A stretch of DNA of 64,000 nucleotides from an uncultured Eubacteriales bacterium (GTDB taxonomy: Bacteria > Bacillota > Clostridia > Oscillospirales > Oscillospiraceae): assembly GCA_900319935.1 (NCBI GenBank), contig ONQJ01000014.1:1-64000 (forward strand), given 5' to 3'. Positions 35,341 to 50,310 of this stretch are shown in pieces. The translations under genes and the position numbers were made by a program. Below the pieces are notes generated by a model that was given only the letters and a program-made list of their open reading frames with translations, was not told the origin of the DNA and searched no databases. Each line of letters opens with the position of its first letter. Within the stretch, counting starts at the first letter, position 1.

Positions 35341-35769
35341 ATGTTGAGCATCAACGTTTCGGAACTGATCTGGACCATCGTCAACTTCTTCCTGCTGTAT
35401 TTTCTGCTCAAGCGTTTTCTGTACACGCCCGTCGTCCGTTTTCTCGACGCGCGTCAGGCGCGGCTGGACGAGGCCGAGAAGAAAGAGGCCGAGGCCCGCG
35501 CCGCCGCGGACGAGATCGACAGACAGATCGAGGAGCAAAAGGCCATCCGCCGCGAGGAAGCGGCCGCGATCCTCGCCGAGGCGCAGAAGGCCGACGCCGA
35601 GCAAAGCCGTCAGTCCTTCGCCGAGGCGAAGGAGGCGGCCGCGCGCGCCCTCGAGGACGCGAACGCCTCTCTCCGCGCCGAGCAGGAGCGCGAGCGCGCA
35701 TCGCTCGCCTCCGATACGCCGGAGCTTGCGGCCATGCTGGCCGAGCGGCTTCTGGACGGGGGAAAATGA
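35341..35769 (+). CDS. atpF: F1Fo ATP synthase subunit b
   Basis: 142 residues. N-terminal membrane helix (ISVSELIWTIVNF-like start, FFLLYFLLKRFLY) followed by a long charged helix rich in Glu/Ala, as in peripheral-stalk b subunits. A second b-like sequence starts the next gene, so the stalk may be a b/b' heterodimer. Confidence 0.9.
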   Translation: MLSINVSELIWTIVNFFLLYFLLKRFLYTPVVRFLDARQARLDEAEKKEAEARAAADEIDRQIEEQKAIRREEAAAILAEAQKADAEQSRQSFAEAKEAAARALEDANASLRAEQERERASLASDTPELAAMLAERLLDGGK

Positions 35770-35812
35770 GAGAGCAAAAAACGCATGACAGCGGGAAGGA
35801 GATGAGAGGGAC

Positions 35813-38013
<2,201 letters not shown>

Positions 38014-38047
38014 AACAACATGATCTGAAACGGGAGGAGGGAGAGCC

Positions 38048-40294
<2,247 letters not shown>

Positions 40295-40295
<1 letters not shown>

Positions 40296-40558
40296 TGGCC
40301 GACCGCATTCATCTGAAGGTCGTCACGCCGGGGGGCGTGACGCTCGAACAGGACATCAATTATGTAAACCTACCGACGCCGGAGGGCTCGGTCGGCATCC
40401 TCGCCAACCACGCGCCGATGCTCTGCGCCGTGGGGAAGGGAAAGATCCGATACCGCTTTGAGGGCGGCGAGAGCTTCGTTTCCGTCTCGGGCGGCGTCGC
40501 GAGCGTCGGGGACAACGAGGTCACGGTGCTCGCCGACGAGGCGCGGATCGAAGAATAA
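40295..40558 (+). CDS. atpC: F1Fo ATP synthase subunit epsilon, short form
   Basis: 87 residues; only the N-terminal beta-sandwich is present (LKVVTPGGVTLEQD, PTPEGSVGILANHAPML, VSGGVASVGDNEVTVLAD), and the two C-terminal helices that can inhibit ATP hydrolysis are missing. Most homologues have about 130 residues. The stop is followed directly by a strong terminator, so this looks like a natural short form rather than a truncation by the edge, though a small deletion cannot be excluded. Start overlaps the atpD stop (TGATG). Confidence 0.9.
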
Positions 40559-40568
40559 AATACAAGCG

Positions 40569-40608
40569 GCCGCCGCGCCCGGAGCGATCCGGGCGCGGCG
40601 GCTTTTTT
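40569..40608 (+). terminator. Terminator of the atp operon
   Basis: Perfect 14-bp GC stem (40569-40582 with 40589-40602), six-base loop, then TTTTTT. Confidence 0.9.
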
Positions 40609-40634
40609 CGCGCCTTTTTCGACTCGCCGCGCTC

Positions 40635-40663
40635 TTGACCGAGAGGGCGTTTGATGGTAAAAT
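40635..40663 (+). promoter_or_regulatory. Promoter of the methyltransferase gene
   Basis: TTGACC (40635-40640), 17-base spacer, TAAAAT (40658-40663). Transcription would begin near 40670, ruling out the ATG at 40667 as start. Confidence 0.7.
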
Positions 40664-40693
40664 ACTATGACTTACTATGTAAATTGGACGAGT

Positions 40694-41533
40694 ATGCCTA
40701 TGTTTATTTCGGACAAGTGGAAGGATTTCGAGCTGATCGACTGCTCGAAGGGCGAAAAGCTGGAGCGCTGGGGGGAGTATATCCTCGTGCGGCCCGATCC
40801 GCAGGCCATCTGGGAGACGCCGCGGCGCGACGAGCGCTGGAAGCTGCGCGACGGCCGCTATCAGCGCAGCGAGAGCGGCGGCGGGAGCTGGGACAAGTCC
40901 GCCCTGCCGGAGAGCTGGCAGATCCGCTACGGCGAGCTGCGCTTCAACGTCCGGCCGATGAACTTCAAGCACACGGGCATCTTCCCCGAGCAGGCCTGCA
41001 ACTGGGACTGGGCGATGGAGAAGATCCGCCGCGCGCAAAGGCCGATCAGCGTGCTCAACCTCTTCGGCTACACGGGCGCGGCGACGCTGGCCTGCGCCAA
41101 GGCGGGCGCGAGCGTCTGCCACGTCGACGCGGCGAAGGGCATGGTGGCCTGGGGCAGGGAGAACGCCGCTGCCTCCGGTCTTGCCGACGCGCCGATCCGC
41201 TGGATCGTGGACGACTGCGCCAAGTTCGTCGAGCGGGAGATCCGCCGCGGGCGGCGCTACGACGCGATCATCATGGACCCGCCCGTCTGGAAGCTCGAAA
41301 AGGACCTGTGGGGCTTTGTGTCCCTCTGCGCCGGGGTGCTGTCGGACGAGCCGCTGTTCGTCCTTATCAATTCCTACACCACCGGCCTGTCCCCCTCGGT
41401 GCTGAGCTACGTCACCGAGAGCATCTTCACAAAGAAATACGGCGGCCGCTCCGACAGCCGCGAGCTCGGCCTTCCGGTCACGGCCAGCGGGCTCGTGCTG
41501 CCCTGCGGGGCGACGGACCGCTGGGAGAGGTAA
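40694..41533 (+). CDS. Class I SAM-dependent methyltransferase, RlmI-like, with apparent deletion at the catalytic loop
   Basis: 279 residues from ATG 40694 (a second ATG at 40700 is possible). Rossmann-type SAM motif VLNLFGYTGAATLACAKAG, acidic HVDAAKGMV, and catalytic-loop start IIMDPP. Relatives continue DPPSYGRG...E before VWKLE; here DPP is followed directly by VWKLEKDLW, so about nine residues including the expected Ser-Tyr-Gly-Arg-Gly are absent while the frame is kept (around 41277-41287). Probable target is rRNA. The leader is short (about 24 bases). Confidence 0.75.
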   Translation: MPMFISDKWKDFELIDCSKGEKLERWGEYILVRPDPQAIWETPRRDERWKLRDGRYQRSESGGGSWDKSALPESWQIRYGELRFNVRPMNFKHTGIFPEQACNWDWAMEKIRRAQRPISVLNLFGYTGAATLACAKAGASVCHVDAAKGMVAWGRENAAASGLADAPIRWIVDDCAKFVEREIRRGRRYDAIIMDPPVWKLEKDLWGFVSLCAGVLSDEPLFVLINSYTTGLSPSVLSYVTESIFTKKYGGRSDSRELGLPVTASGLVLPCGATDRWER

Positions 41534-41550
41534 AGAAACGGCTTTCGTAA

Positions 41551-41655
41551 GCTTCCCCTCTTGGGGGAAGTGGCGCGAAGCGCCGATAGTGGTTTTCAAA
41601 GACCACACATCCCGTCAGTAAGCCATGCGGCTGACAGCTCCCCCAAAGGGGGAGC
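41551..41655. repeat. Cluster of five hairpins, candidate palindromic intergenic repeat/MITE
   Basis: Successive hairpins: CTTCCCC/GGGGAAG (41552-41570), GGCGC/GCGCC (41572-41584), GTGGT/ACCAC (41589-41606), GTCAG/CTGAC (41614-41635), GCTCCCCC/GGGGGAGC (41637-41655). The two outermost hairpins resemble each other, giving inverted ends GCTTCCCC...GGGGGAGC. It resembles dispersed palindromic repeats I recall from gut Clostridia; no second copy is seen in this window. Confidence 0.6.
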
Positions 41656-41676
41656 CTGTAAGGAAAAGGATTGGAA

Positions 41677-42513
41677 ATGAGCATCATCAGCTTCAAACAA
41701 GTGCATTACACCTACCCCGGGGACGAGCTGGAAAGCCTCTGCGGGGTGGATCTGGAGATCGAGCAGGGCGAGTTCGTCGCCGTGCTCGGTCACAACGGCA
41801 GCGGCAAGTCGACGCTCGCCAAGCACATGAACGCCATCCTCGTCCCCGACGAGGGCAAGGTCGTCGTCGACGGCATCGACAGCTCCGAAGAGGACGACGT
41901 CTATCAGATCCGCCGCCGCGTCGGCATGGTGTTCCAGAACCCGGACAACCAGATCGTCGCCAACGTCGTCGAGGACGACGTGGCCTTCGCGCCGGAAAAC
42001 CTCGGCGTGCCGAGCGCGGAGATCCGCGAGCGTGTGGACGCGGCCTTGAAGCAGGTCGGCATGTACGAGTACCGCACGCACGCGCCGCACCTGCTCTCGG
42101 GCGGACAGAAGCAGCGCGTGGCCATCGCCGGCGTGATCGCCATGCAGCCGAAGATCATCGTGCTCGACGAGCCCACGGCCATGCTCGACCCGCAGGGCCG
42201 CGAGGAGGTGCTCTCGACGGTGACGAAGCTCTGCCGCGAAAAGGGGATGACGGTCGTGCTCATCACGCACCATATGGACGAGTGCGTCGGCGCGGACAAG
42301 CTGGTCATCATGTCCAACGGCTATATCAAGGCCGTCGGCACGCCCGCGGAGATTTTCTCGGACGTGGAGATGATGGCGCGCGAGGGCCTCGCCGTGCCGG
42401 AGACGACCAAGCTGCTGTACGAGCTCAACGGCCTCGGCTTCTCGCTGCCGCTGGGCGAGCTGGATGAAGAGAGCTGCGCGGCCGCGATCGCGGCGGCGAT
42501 CAAGAAAGAATAG
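41677..42513 (+). CDS. ecfA1: ECF transporter ATPase A1
   Basis: 278 residues. Walker A GHNGSGKST, Q-loop VFQNPDNQIV typical of ECF ATPases, signature LSGGQKQRVAIAG, Walker B IIVLDEPTAMLDP. ATG 41677 (MSIISF) follows AAGGAAAAGG. With EcfA2 and EcfT it energises uptake of vitamins or metals through exchangeable S components, none of which is encoded here. Confidence 0.94.
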   Translation: MSIISFKQVHYTYPGDELESLCGVDLEIEQGEFVAVLGHNGSGKSTLAKHMNAILVPDEGKVVVDGIDSSEEDDVYQIRRRVGMVFQNPDNQIVANVVEDDVAFAPENLGVPSAEIRERVDAALKQVGMYEYRTHAPHLLSGGQKQRVAIAGVIAMQPKIIVLDEPTAMLDPQGREEVLSTVTKLCREKGMTVVLITHHMDECVGADKLVIMSNGYIKAVGTPAEIFSDVEMMAREGLAVPETTKLLYELNGLGFSLPLGELDEESCAAAIAAAIKKE

Positions 42514-42525
42514 CGGAGAAAAAGA

Positions 42526-43386
42526 ATGTCAGAGATCCGTGTGGAGAAGCTGCGCCACGTATACAGCGCGGGGACTCCCTTTGAAAAAGTCGCCATAGAG
42601 GACGTAAGCCTCACGATCCCACAAGGGCAGTTCGTGGGGATCATCGGACATACCGGCTCGGGCAAATCCACCTTTATCCAGCATCTCAACGCCCTGCTGC
42701 AGCCCACGTCCGGCAAGGTCTTCGTCGGCGGCAGGGACATCAACGAAAACAAATTCAGCCGCCGCGACGTCAAGTGGCAGGTCGGCATCGTGTTCCAGTA
42801 TCCGGAGTATCAGCTCTTTGAGGAGACGGTATACCGCGACATCGCCTTCGGACCGAGGAACATGAAGCTCTCCGAGGAGGAGATCGACGCGCGCGTGCGC
42901 GAGGCGGCGAAGTTCGCCCAGGTGGACGAGGAGCTCTTCGAGCGCTCGCCCCTCGAGCTCTCCGGCGGGCAGAAGCGCCGCATCGCCATCGCCGGCGTGA
43001 TCGCGCTGCGCCCCGGCGTGCTGATCCTCGACGAGCCCACCGCGGGTCTCGACCCCGCGGGCTGCCGCCAGATCCTGGACAATATCAGCGAGTACCATCG
43101 CCGGAGCGGCTCGACGGTCATCATCGTCAGCCACAACATGGACGACACCGCCCGCATCGCCGAGCGCATCGTCGCCTTCGACCACGGCCGCATCGCCATG
43201 GACGGCACGCCGGAGGAGATCTTCTCCGAGCCGGAGCGCCTGGAGAGCATGGGCCTGGACGTCCCGCGCGCGACCTCGCTGGCCATGGCGCTCAAGGCCG
43301 CGGGCGTGCCGCTCGACGGCTCGATCTACACCCACGGGCAGCTGCTCTCCGCCGTGCTCCGGGCAAAGGAGGCGAGGGGATGTTAA
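42526..43386 (+). CDS. ecfA2: ECF transporter ATPase A2
   Basis: 286 residues. Walker A GHTGSGKST, Q-loop VFQYPEYQLFEETV, signature LSGGQKRRIAIAG, Walker B LILDEPTAGLDP. Twelve bases after ecfA1 and overlapping ecfT by seven bases, forming the standard ecfA1-ecfA2-ecfT order. Confidence 0.94.
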   Translation: MSEIRVEKLRHVYSAGTPFEKVAIEDVSLTIPQGQFVGIIGHTGSGKSTFIQHLNALLQPTSGKVFVGGRDINENKFSRRDVKWQVGIVFQYPEYQLFEETVYRDIAFGPRNMKLSEEEIDARVREAAKFAQVDEELFERSPLELSGGQKRRIAIAGVIALRPGVLILDEPTAGLDPAGCRQILDNISEYHRRSGSTVIIVSHNMDDTARIAERIVAFDHGRIAMDGTPEEIFSEPERLESMGLDVPRATSLAMALKAAGVPLDGSIYTHGQLLSAVLRAKEARGC

Positions 43387-44089
43387 AAGACATTACGCTC
43401 GGCCAGTACTTCCCGGGCGACACCATCGTCCACCGCCTCGATCCCCGCAGCAAGCTGATCCTCGTCGTGCTCTATATCGCGGCGCTGTTTCAGGCCTCGG
43501 GCTGGATCTCGTATCTCACCGTCACGGCCGCGACGGCCCTTTGCATGATCCTCTCGCACATCCGGCCGAAGAACATCTTCAAGGGTCTCAAGCCGATGCT
43601 TTTCATCATCGTGCTCACGGCGCTGCTGAACCTGTTTTATACCGGCGGACGGGAGATCGTCCCCGGCTGGCATGTGACCTGGGAGGGGCTTGAAAAGTCC
43701 GTGCAGATGATCCTGCGCATCGTGCTGCTGATCACCGGCACCTTCCTGCTGACCTATACCACCAGCCCCATCGCGCTCACGGATGGACTGGAGATGCTGC
43801 TCAGTCCCCTCAAGAAGATCAAGGTGCCCGTGCATGAGATGACGATCATGATGTCGATGGCGCTGCGCTTCATCCCCACGCTGATCGAGGAGACCGACAA
43901 GATCATGTCCGCGCAGAAGGCGCGCGGCGCCGACTTTGAGACGTCGCGATGGAGAGCCGCTGCTACCACGGCGGCGAGGGCCGCACGCGCATGAAGGTGC
44001 TGCATTTCGCCGCGCGCGACTGGATCGCGCTCGTACTGGGCGTGCTGTTTCTGGCCGCGCTGATCGTGATGAAGAGGTTGGGCATATGA
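43380..44089 (+). pseudogene. ecfT: ECF transporter transmembrane protein with internal deletion/frameshift
   Basis: Membrane coupling protein of the ECF transporter. From ATG 43380 the frame is good (LGQYFPGDTIVHRLDPRSK, MTIMMSMALRFIPTLIEE, QKARGADFET) up to about 43938-43948, then out of frame. The expected end appears in another frame: AMESRCYHGGEGRTRMKVL and a final membrane helix to TGA 44087-44089. Some 28-30 conserved residues between these blocks, including part of the coupling helix, are missing. The stop overlaps truA (ATGA). Confidence 0.85.
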
Positions 44090-44856
44090 AGAACATCGCC
44101 CTTCGGCTGACCTACGACGGCAGCCGCTACCACGGCTGGCAGACGCAGAAGAAGGAGATCACCGTCCAACAGACGCTGGAGGAGGCGATCGAAAAATGCT
44201 GCGGAGAGCGGCGGCACGCGACCGGCTGCGGCCGCACGGACGCGGGCGTGCATGCGCTGCGCTACTGCGCGAATTTCAAAAGCGACTGCCGCATCCCGCC
44301 GGAAAAGCTGCCGCTCGCGCTCAACAGCTGTCTGCCGAGCGATATCGCCGTTCTCGCGGCCTGCGAGGTCGGGGAGGACTTCAACGCGATCGGCTCCTGC
44401 ATAAAAAAAGAATATATCTACAAAATACACAACAGCAATCTGCGCGATCCCTTCCTCGAAAAGCGCGCCTGCTTCTATCCGCAGCGCCTGGACGTGGAAA
44501 AGATGAACGCCGCGGCGCGCGCCTTCGAGGGCACGCACGACTTCGCGGCAGTGCGCAGCGTCGGCACGGAGACGAAGACCACCGTGCGCACCGTCTACTG
44601 GTGCTCCGCGCAGAGAGAAGGCGATCTCATCACCGTGCGCGTCTGCGCCAACGGCTTTCTGTACAACATGGCCCGCGCCATGGTCGGCACGATGGTCTAC
44701 GCCTCCTACGGCAAGCTCGAGCCCGAGGAGATCCCCGCGCTGCTCGAGAAGGGCGACCGCCGTCTCACCGGCCCGACCATGCCGGCGCAGGGCCTGTATC
44801 TCAACCGCCTGTGGTATGACGGCCCGGCGGGGAAAATGATGGAAGAGGAAATCTAA
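44086..44856 (+). CDS. truA: tRNA pseudouridine(38-40) synthase
   Basis: 256 residues. Catalytic Asp in CGRTDAGVHALRYCANF near residue 52; start LTYDGSRYHGWQ and FLYNMARAMVG are typical. Common clostridial order ecfA-ecfA-ecfT-truA. Intact. Confidence 0.94.
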   Translation: MKNIALRLTYDGSRYHGWQTQKKEITVQQTLEEAIEKCCGERRHATGCGRTDAGVHALRYCANFKSDCRIPPEKLPLALNSCLPSDIAVLAACEVGEDFNAIGSCIKKEYIYKIHNSNLRDPFLEKRACFYPQRLDVEKMNAAARAFEGTHDFAAVRSVGTETKTTVRTVYWCSAQREGDLITVRVCANGFLYNMARAMVGTMVYASYGKLEPEEIPALLEKGDRRLTGPTMPAQGLYLNRLWYDGPAGKMMEEEI

Positions 44857-44887
44857 GGATTATTCATATATTTGTTCACAATTGATA

Positions 44888-44896
44888 TGATATAAT
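44888..44896 (+). promoter_or_regulatory. Extended -10 promoter of the CvpA-like gene
   Basis: TG-A-TATAAT at 44888-44896; no good -35 at standard spacing. Confidence 0.5.
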
Positions 44897-44928
44897 CTGG
44901 TCACGACGGTAAAAAGGATGGACTACAT

Positions 44929-45645
44929 ATGAAGCTGATCATCGACATCGTCCTTATCACGATCATCGCCCTGTGTACCTGGGGCGGATATAAAAAAGGC
45001 CTGATCGGCAGCATCGCGGCGCTGCTTGTCATCGTCATATCGCTCTTCTGCGCCAAGACGCTCTCGGCCGCCTATTCCGGCGAGGTCATCCCCGCGCTGC
45101 GGCCCTTCGCCAGCGGCTATCTGAGCGCGACGGAGACGCGCGAGAAGGTGCTCGACCGTCTCGGCTACGGCGAGAGCGACAAGTCGCTCGACGACATCCT
45201 CGCGGAGGATCCCTCGCTGCGCTACGACTACGCCTACGAGTGCATGAGCGAGGTCGGGCTTTACGCCGACCGCGCCGACGAGATGGCCTCCCGTTCGGTG
45301 GAGCTCTCCGAGAGCAAGGGCGAGAGCATGACCGACGCCGTGGTGGACGTCCTGTGCGACGTCGTGACCTATGAGGGCGGGCTGGTGCTGGCCTTTCTGA
45401 TCATCCTGATCTTCATCACCGCGCTGGCAAACCTGTTCAACCTGTCCTTCCGGCTGCCGAACCTGGAAAACCTCGACGAGATCGGCGGGGCGGTGCTGGG
45501 CTTCGCCAAGGGCATCGTCTACTGCGTGCTGCTGTGCTGGCTTCTGAGCTTCCTCGGCCTCGTCATCGGCAGAAAGACGCTCGACGGCACGACGCTGGCC
45601 CGCTTTTTCCTGACCTTCAGATTCATCACCAACAGCCTGATGTAA
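44929..45645 (+). CDS. CvpA-like membrane protein
   Basis: 238 residues. Two N-terminal membrane helices with WGGYKKGLIGSIAAL, an extracytoplasmic segment of about 90 charged residues, then two or more C-terminal helices. Fits the CvpA/colicin V production family, but the family role is poorly defined. Followed by the ClpE-like gene 28 bases later. Confidence 0.65.
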   Translation: MKLIIDIVLITIIALCTWGGYKKGLIGSIAALLVIVISLFCAKTLSAAYSGEVIPALRPFASGYLSATETREKVLDRLGYGESDKSLDDILAEDPSLRYDYAYECMSEVGLYADRADEMASRSVELSESKGESMTDAVVDVLCDVVTYEGGLVLAFLIILIFITALANLFNLSFRLPNLENLDEIGGAVLGFAKGIVYCVLLCWLLSFLGLVIGRKTLDGTTLARFFLTFRFITNSLM

Positions 45646-45673
45646 CGTTTCCCAATTCCCAAGGAGGGATCTT

Positions 45674-47986
<2,313 letters not shown>

Positions 47987-47998
47987 GGAGCAAGGCAT

Positions 47999-48505
47999 AT
48001 GGGCAAACTGCTTGTCGTACGCGGGGACATCACCCGCGAGGAGACCGACGCCATCGCCAACGCCGCCAACTGCTCGCTGCTCGGCGGCGGGGGAGTGGAC
48101 GGCGCGATCCACCGCGCGGCCGGACCGCGGCTGCTGGAGGAATGCCGCACGCTCGGCGGCTGCCGCACGGGCGAGGCGAAGATCACCAAGGGCTACGATC
48201 TGAAGGCAAAGTACGTCATCCACACGCCCGGCCCCGTTTGGCACGGCGGCGGATACGGCGAGGACGCGCTGCTGCGCTCGTGCTATCTGAACTGTTTGAA
48301 GCTGGCCTCTGAGAACGGCTGTAAGTCCGTCGCCTTCCCGTCGATCTCGACGGGCGTGTATCATTTCCCGCTCGAGCGTGCCTCGAGGATCGCCGTGGAC
48401 GCGATCCGGGAATATCTCGCCGCGCATGAGGAGATCGAAGAGGTGCGCATGGTGTGCTTCGACGGGCGCACGCAGCAGGCCTACGAGGCGGCGGCAAGGG
48501 AATGA
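47999..48505 (+). CDS. Macro-domain (ADP-ribose/O-acetyl-ADP-ribose) protein
   Basis: 168 residues, single macro domain: [35 protein letters not shown], and [11 protein letters not shown]. Resembles YmdB/MacroD-type deacetylases or ADP-ribose hydrolases. ATG 47999, ribosome site AAGGAG. Overlaps the DUF523 gene by four bases. Confidence 0.92.
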   Translation: MGKLLVVRGDITREETDAIANAANCSLLGGGGVDGAIHRAAGPRLLEECRTLGGCRTGEAKITKGYDLKAKYVIHTPGPVWHGGGYGEDALLRSCYLNCLKLASENGCKSVAFPSISTGVYHFPLERASRIAVDAIREYLAAHEEIEEVRMVCFDGRTQQAYEAAARE

Positions 48506-48928
48506 GGCGCCTGCTCGTCAGCGCCTGCCTGCTGGGCTTTGACTGCAAGTATTCCGGCGGGAACAACGCCCTGGACGCGGAAACGCTCCGCCGGCTGAGG
48601 GAGAATCTGCCCGGAGACCGCGGGAGGTCTCGGCGTGCCGCGCGAGCCGAGCGAGCGCAGGGCGGAGCGCGTCGTCAATCGCCGCGGCGAGGACGTCACG
48701 GCGGCTTTTTCCGGCGGCGCGGAAACGGCCTGTCGCCTCTGCGGGCGTTTCGGCTGCGAAGCGGCGCTGCTGAAGGAGAACAGCCCCTCCTGCGGGAGCG
48801 GGACGATCTACGACGGCAGCTTTTCCGGCACGCTCACGGCCGGCGACGGCCTGACGGCGGAAAGGCTCCGCGAACGCGGCGTAAGGATCGTCGGCGAGAG
48901 CAGGATACATGAGCTTCTGAAAGAATAA
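48502..48928 (+). pseudogene. DUF523 family protein with internal deletion/frameshift
   Basis: Starts well ([22 protein letters not shown]) and ends well (RVVNRRGEDVTAAF, LLKENSPSCGSGTIYDGSFSG), but in different frames. Between RENLPG and the expected CPE...GGL segment the sequence jumps: TGCCCGGA at 48608-48615 fits both the end of the first block and the start of the second, as after a deletion between short repeats (perhaps about 20 bases). DUF523 proteins are short Cys-containing proteins of unknown function. Confidence 0.78.
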
Positions 48929-48933
48929 ACGAA

Positions 48934-48960
48934 AGCGCCCCGGGCACAGCCCGGGGCGCT
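48934..48960. terminator. Bidirectional terminator
   Basis: 12-bp stem AGCGCCCCGGGC / GCCCGGGGCGCT, three-base loop, between convergent genes. Confidence 0.75.
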
Positions 48961-48964
48961 CTCC

Positions 48965-49513
48965 TTATCCCATGATCCGGTTTCCCTCCCGGTCGGTGAA
49001 GACCGCCGGGACGAGCTGCGCGACGACCATCGCCATGTCCGCGGGACTCATCGCGCTGCCGCTGCGGCCATACACCGGCGTGATCTCCACGTCGTCGGCG
49101 TAGCGCGCGTGCGCCGCGCCGGCGGGTATGGACGTATAGAGCGCGGCGCGCAGCTTTTCTTCGAGCCTGTCGGCGTCGGCCACCGTGCCGAAATACCGCC
49201 CCTCCGCGCTGACGGCGCAGAGCTGCGACACGCCGCGCACCCGCGTGAGGATGCGCGCGCTCAGATCCGCGCTGCCGCCGTCCGGCGGGCGGAAGGAGAG
49301 AGAAAGACGCTGCTCGACCTTCGGCATCCGCGCGGCGCGCGGACAGATCTCCTCCGCGGCCGCATACGCGGCGAGCTCGCCGCGGCGCGCGTCCGCGAGA
49401 GAATAGCGCGTCTGCGTCCATTCGCCGTCCACAGCCGCGCGGCAGCACAGATGGAGATTGGCCGAGAGGAAAAACAGCAGCGCAAGCATGAGCAGAAGGA
49501 GCCGTCTGTTCAA
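48965..49513 (-). CDS. Secreted or membrane-anchored protein, unknown
   Basis: 182 residues with a hydrophobic N-terminus (about 4-22). The body has a LEEKLRAALYTSI helix and PVYGRSGSAMSPADM; from memory this is reminiscent of N-terminal portions of clostridial peptidase-associated envelope proteins, but I cannot assign it. Follows the SSB-like gene on the minus strand. Confidence 0.6.
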   Translation of the reverse strand: MNRRLLLLMLALLFFLSANLHLCCRAAVDGEWTQTRYSLADARRGELAAYAAAEEICPRAARMPKVEQRLSLSFRPPDGGSADLSARILTRVRGVSQLCAVSAEGRYFGTVADADRLEEKLRAALYTSIPAGAAHARYADDVEITPVYGRSGSAMSPADMAMVVAQLVPAVFTDREGNRIMG

Positions 49514-49588
49514 AACACATCACCTCAACGGTTAACATAACGCAGATAGCGACAGCCGTCAAGGCCTTCGACAAAAGCTCCCGAAAGC

Positions 49589-50191
49589 TTACAGCCTTTC
49601 CACCTCTGAGGCGGAGACCTCGAAGGCGACGCGCTCGAGCGTGCCCTCCTCAGTGAGCTTGAGATAGCTGCGGCTCTGGATACGGCCGCGCAGCGCGAGC
49701 TTCGTCCCGACCGTCCATGAGGAACACTCCCGCGCCGTCAGCCCCCAGCAGATGCAGGGCAGGTAATCCGAGCGTCCGTAGCTGCGGTTGACCGCCAGCA
49801 GCAGATCGCAGATATCGCGCCCCATCGGCGTGCGCCGCGCTTTCGGCGCCTTGCAGAGCGTGCCGCGCAGCTCTACCAGGTTCTCGTCGGCTTCTTCCCC
49901 GGCGGGAAGGATCGAACGGGCGAAGACCGTGATGACCAGCCGCGGCCATTCGCCGCGGCGGCTGTTGAAGCTGCGCAGCTCGCCCTCGGCCTCGATGCGC
50001 GAGGCTCCGTCCAGCAGGGGCAGCATCGAGGCGCGCAGCGTCACGTTCAGCGTGTCCGACGCGCCGGAGAGCCGCCGCACCTCCAGCGGAAGGGTGTAAA
50101 AGTCCTGCGAGCGGGCCGCGTGCGACCAGAGCGCCTCGCCGCGGGGCCTGCCGCGCAGGAGCACATAATTGTTCCGTACATACTCGTCCAT
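49589..50191 (-). CDS. SSB-like protein with tandem OB folds
   Basis: 200 residues from ATG 50191. Two OB-fold-like halves: residues 1-95 (NNYVLLRGRPRG, YTLPLEVRRLSG) and 100-195 (NLVELRGTLCKAPKARRTPMGRDICDLLLAVNR, LPCICWG, RGRIQSRSYLK). The second half has the LxGxL...TP.G..I.....AVNR pattern of single-stranded DNA binding proteins. No acidic SSB tail. Not the housekeeping SSB, which sits with rpsF/rpsR. Confidence 0.72.
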   Translation of the reverse strand: MDEYVRNNYVLLRGRPRGEALWSHAARSQDFYTLPLEVRRLSGASDTLNVTLRASMLPLLDGASRIEAEGELRSFNSRRGEWPRLVITVFARSILPAGEEADENLVELRGTLCKAPKARRTPMGRDICDLLLAVNRSYGRSDYLPCICWGLTARECSSWTVGTKLALRGRIQSRSYLKLTEEGTLERVAFEVSASEVERL

Positions 50192-50248
50192 GGGCTGTTC
50201 CGTCCTTTTCTCCGTGATGCTCCTGTTCAATCTATTCGCGCCGGACAC

Positions 50249-50277
50249 TTGAATATGCCGGAGGGATAGATTATAAT
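50249..50277 (+). promoter_or_regulatory. deoC promoter
   Basis: TTGAAT (50249-50254), 17-base spacer, TATAAT (50272-50277). Confidence 0.75.
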
Positions 50278-50310
50278 AACGACATCATCGGACACAAAGG
50301 AGAGTTATTT

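Noticed and set aside
40667..40693. Upstream ATG (40667) as start of the methyltransferase
   Set aside because: It would precede the predicted transcription start near 40670.
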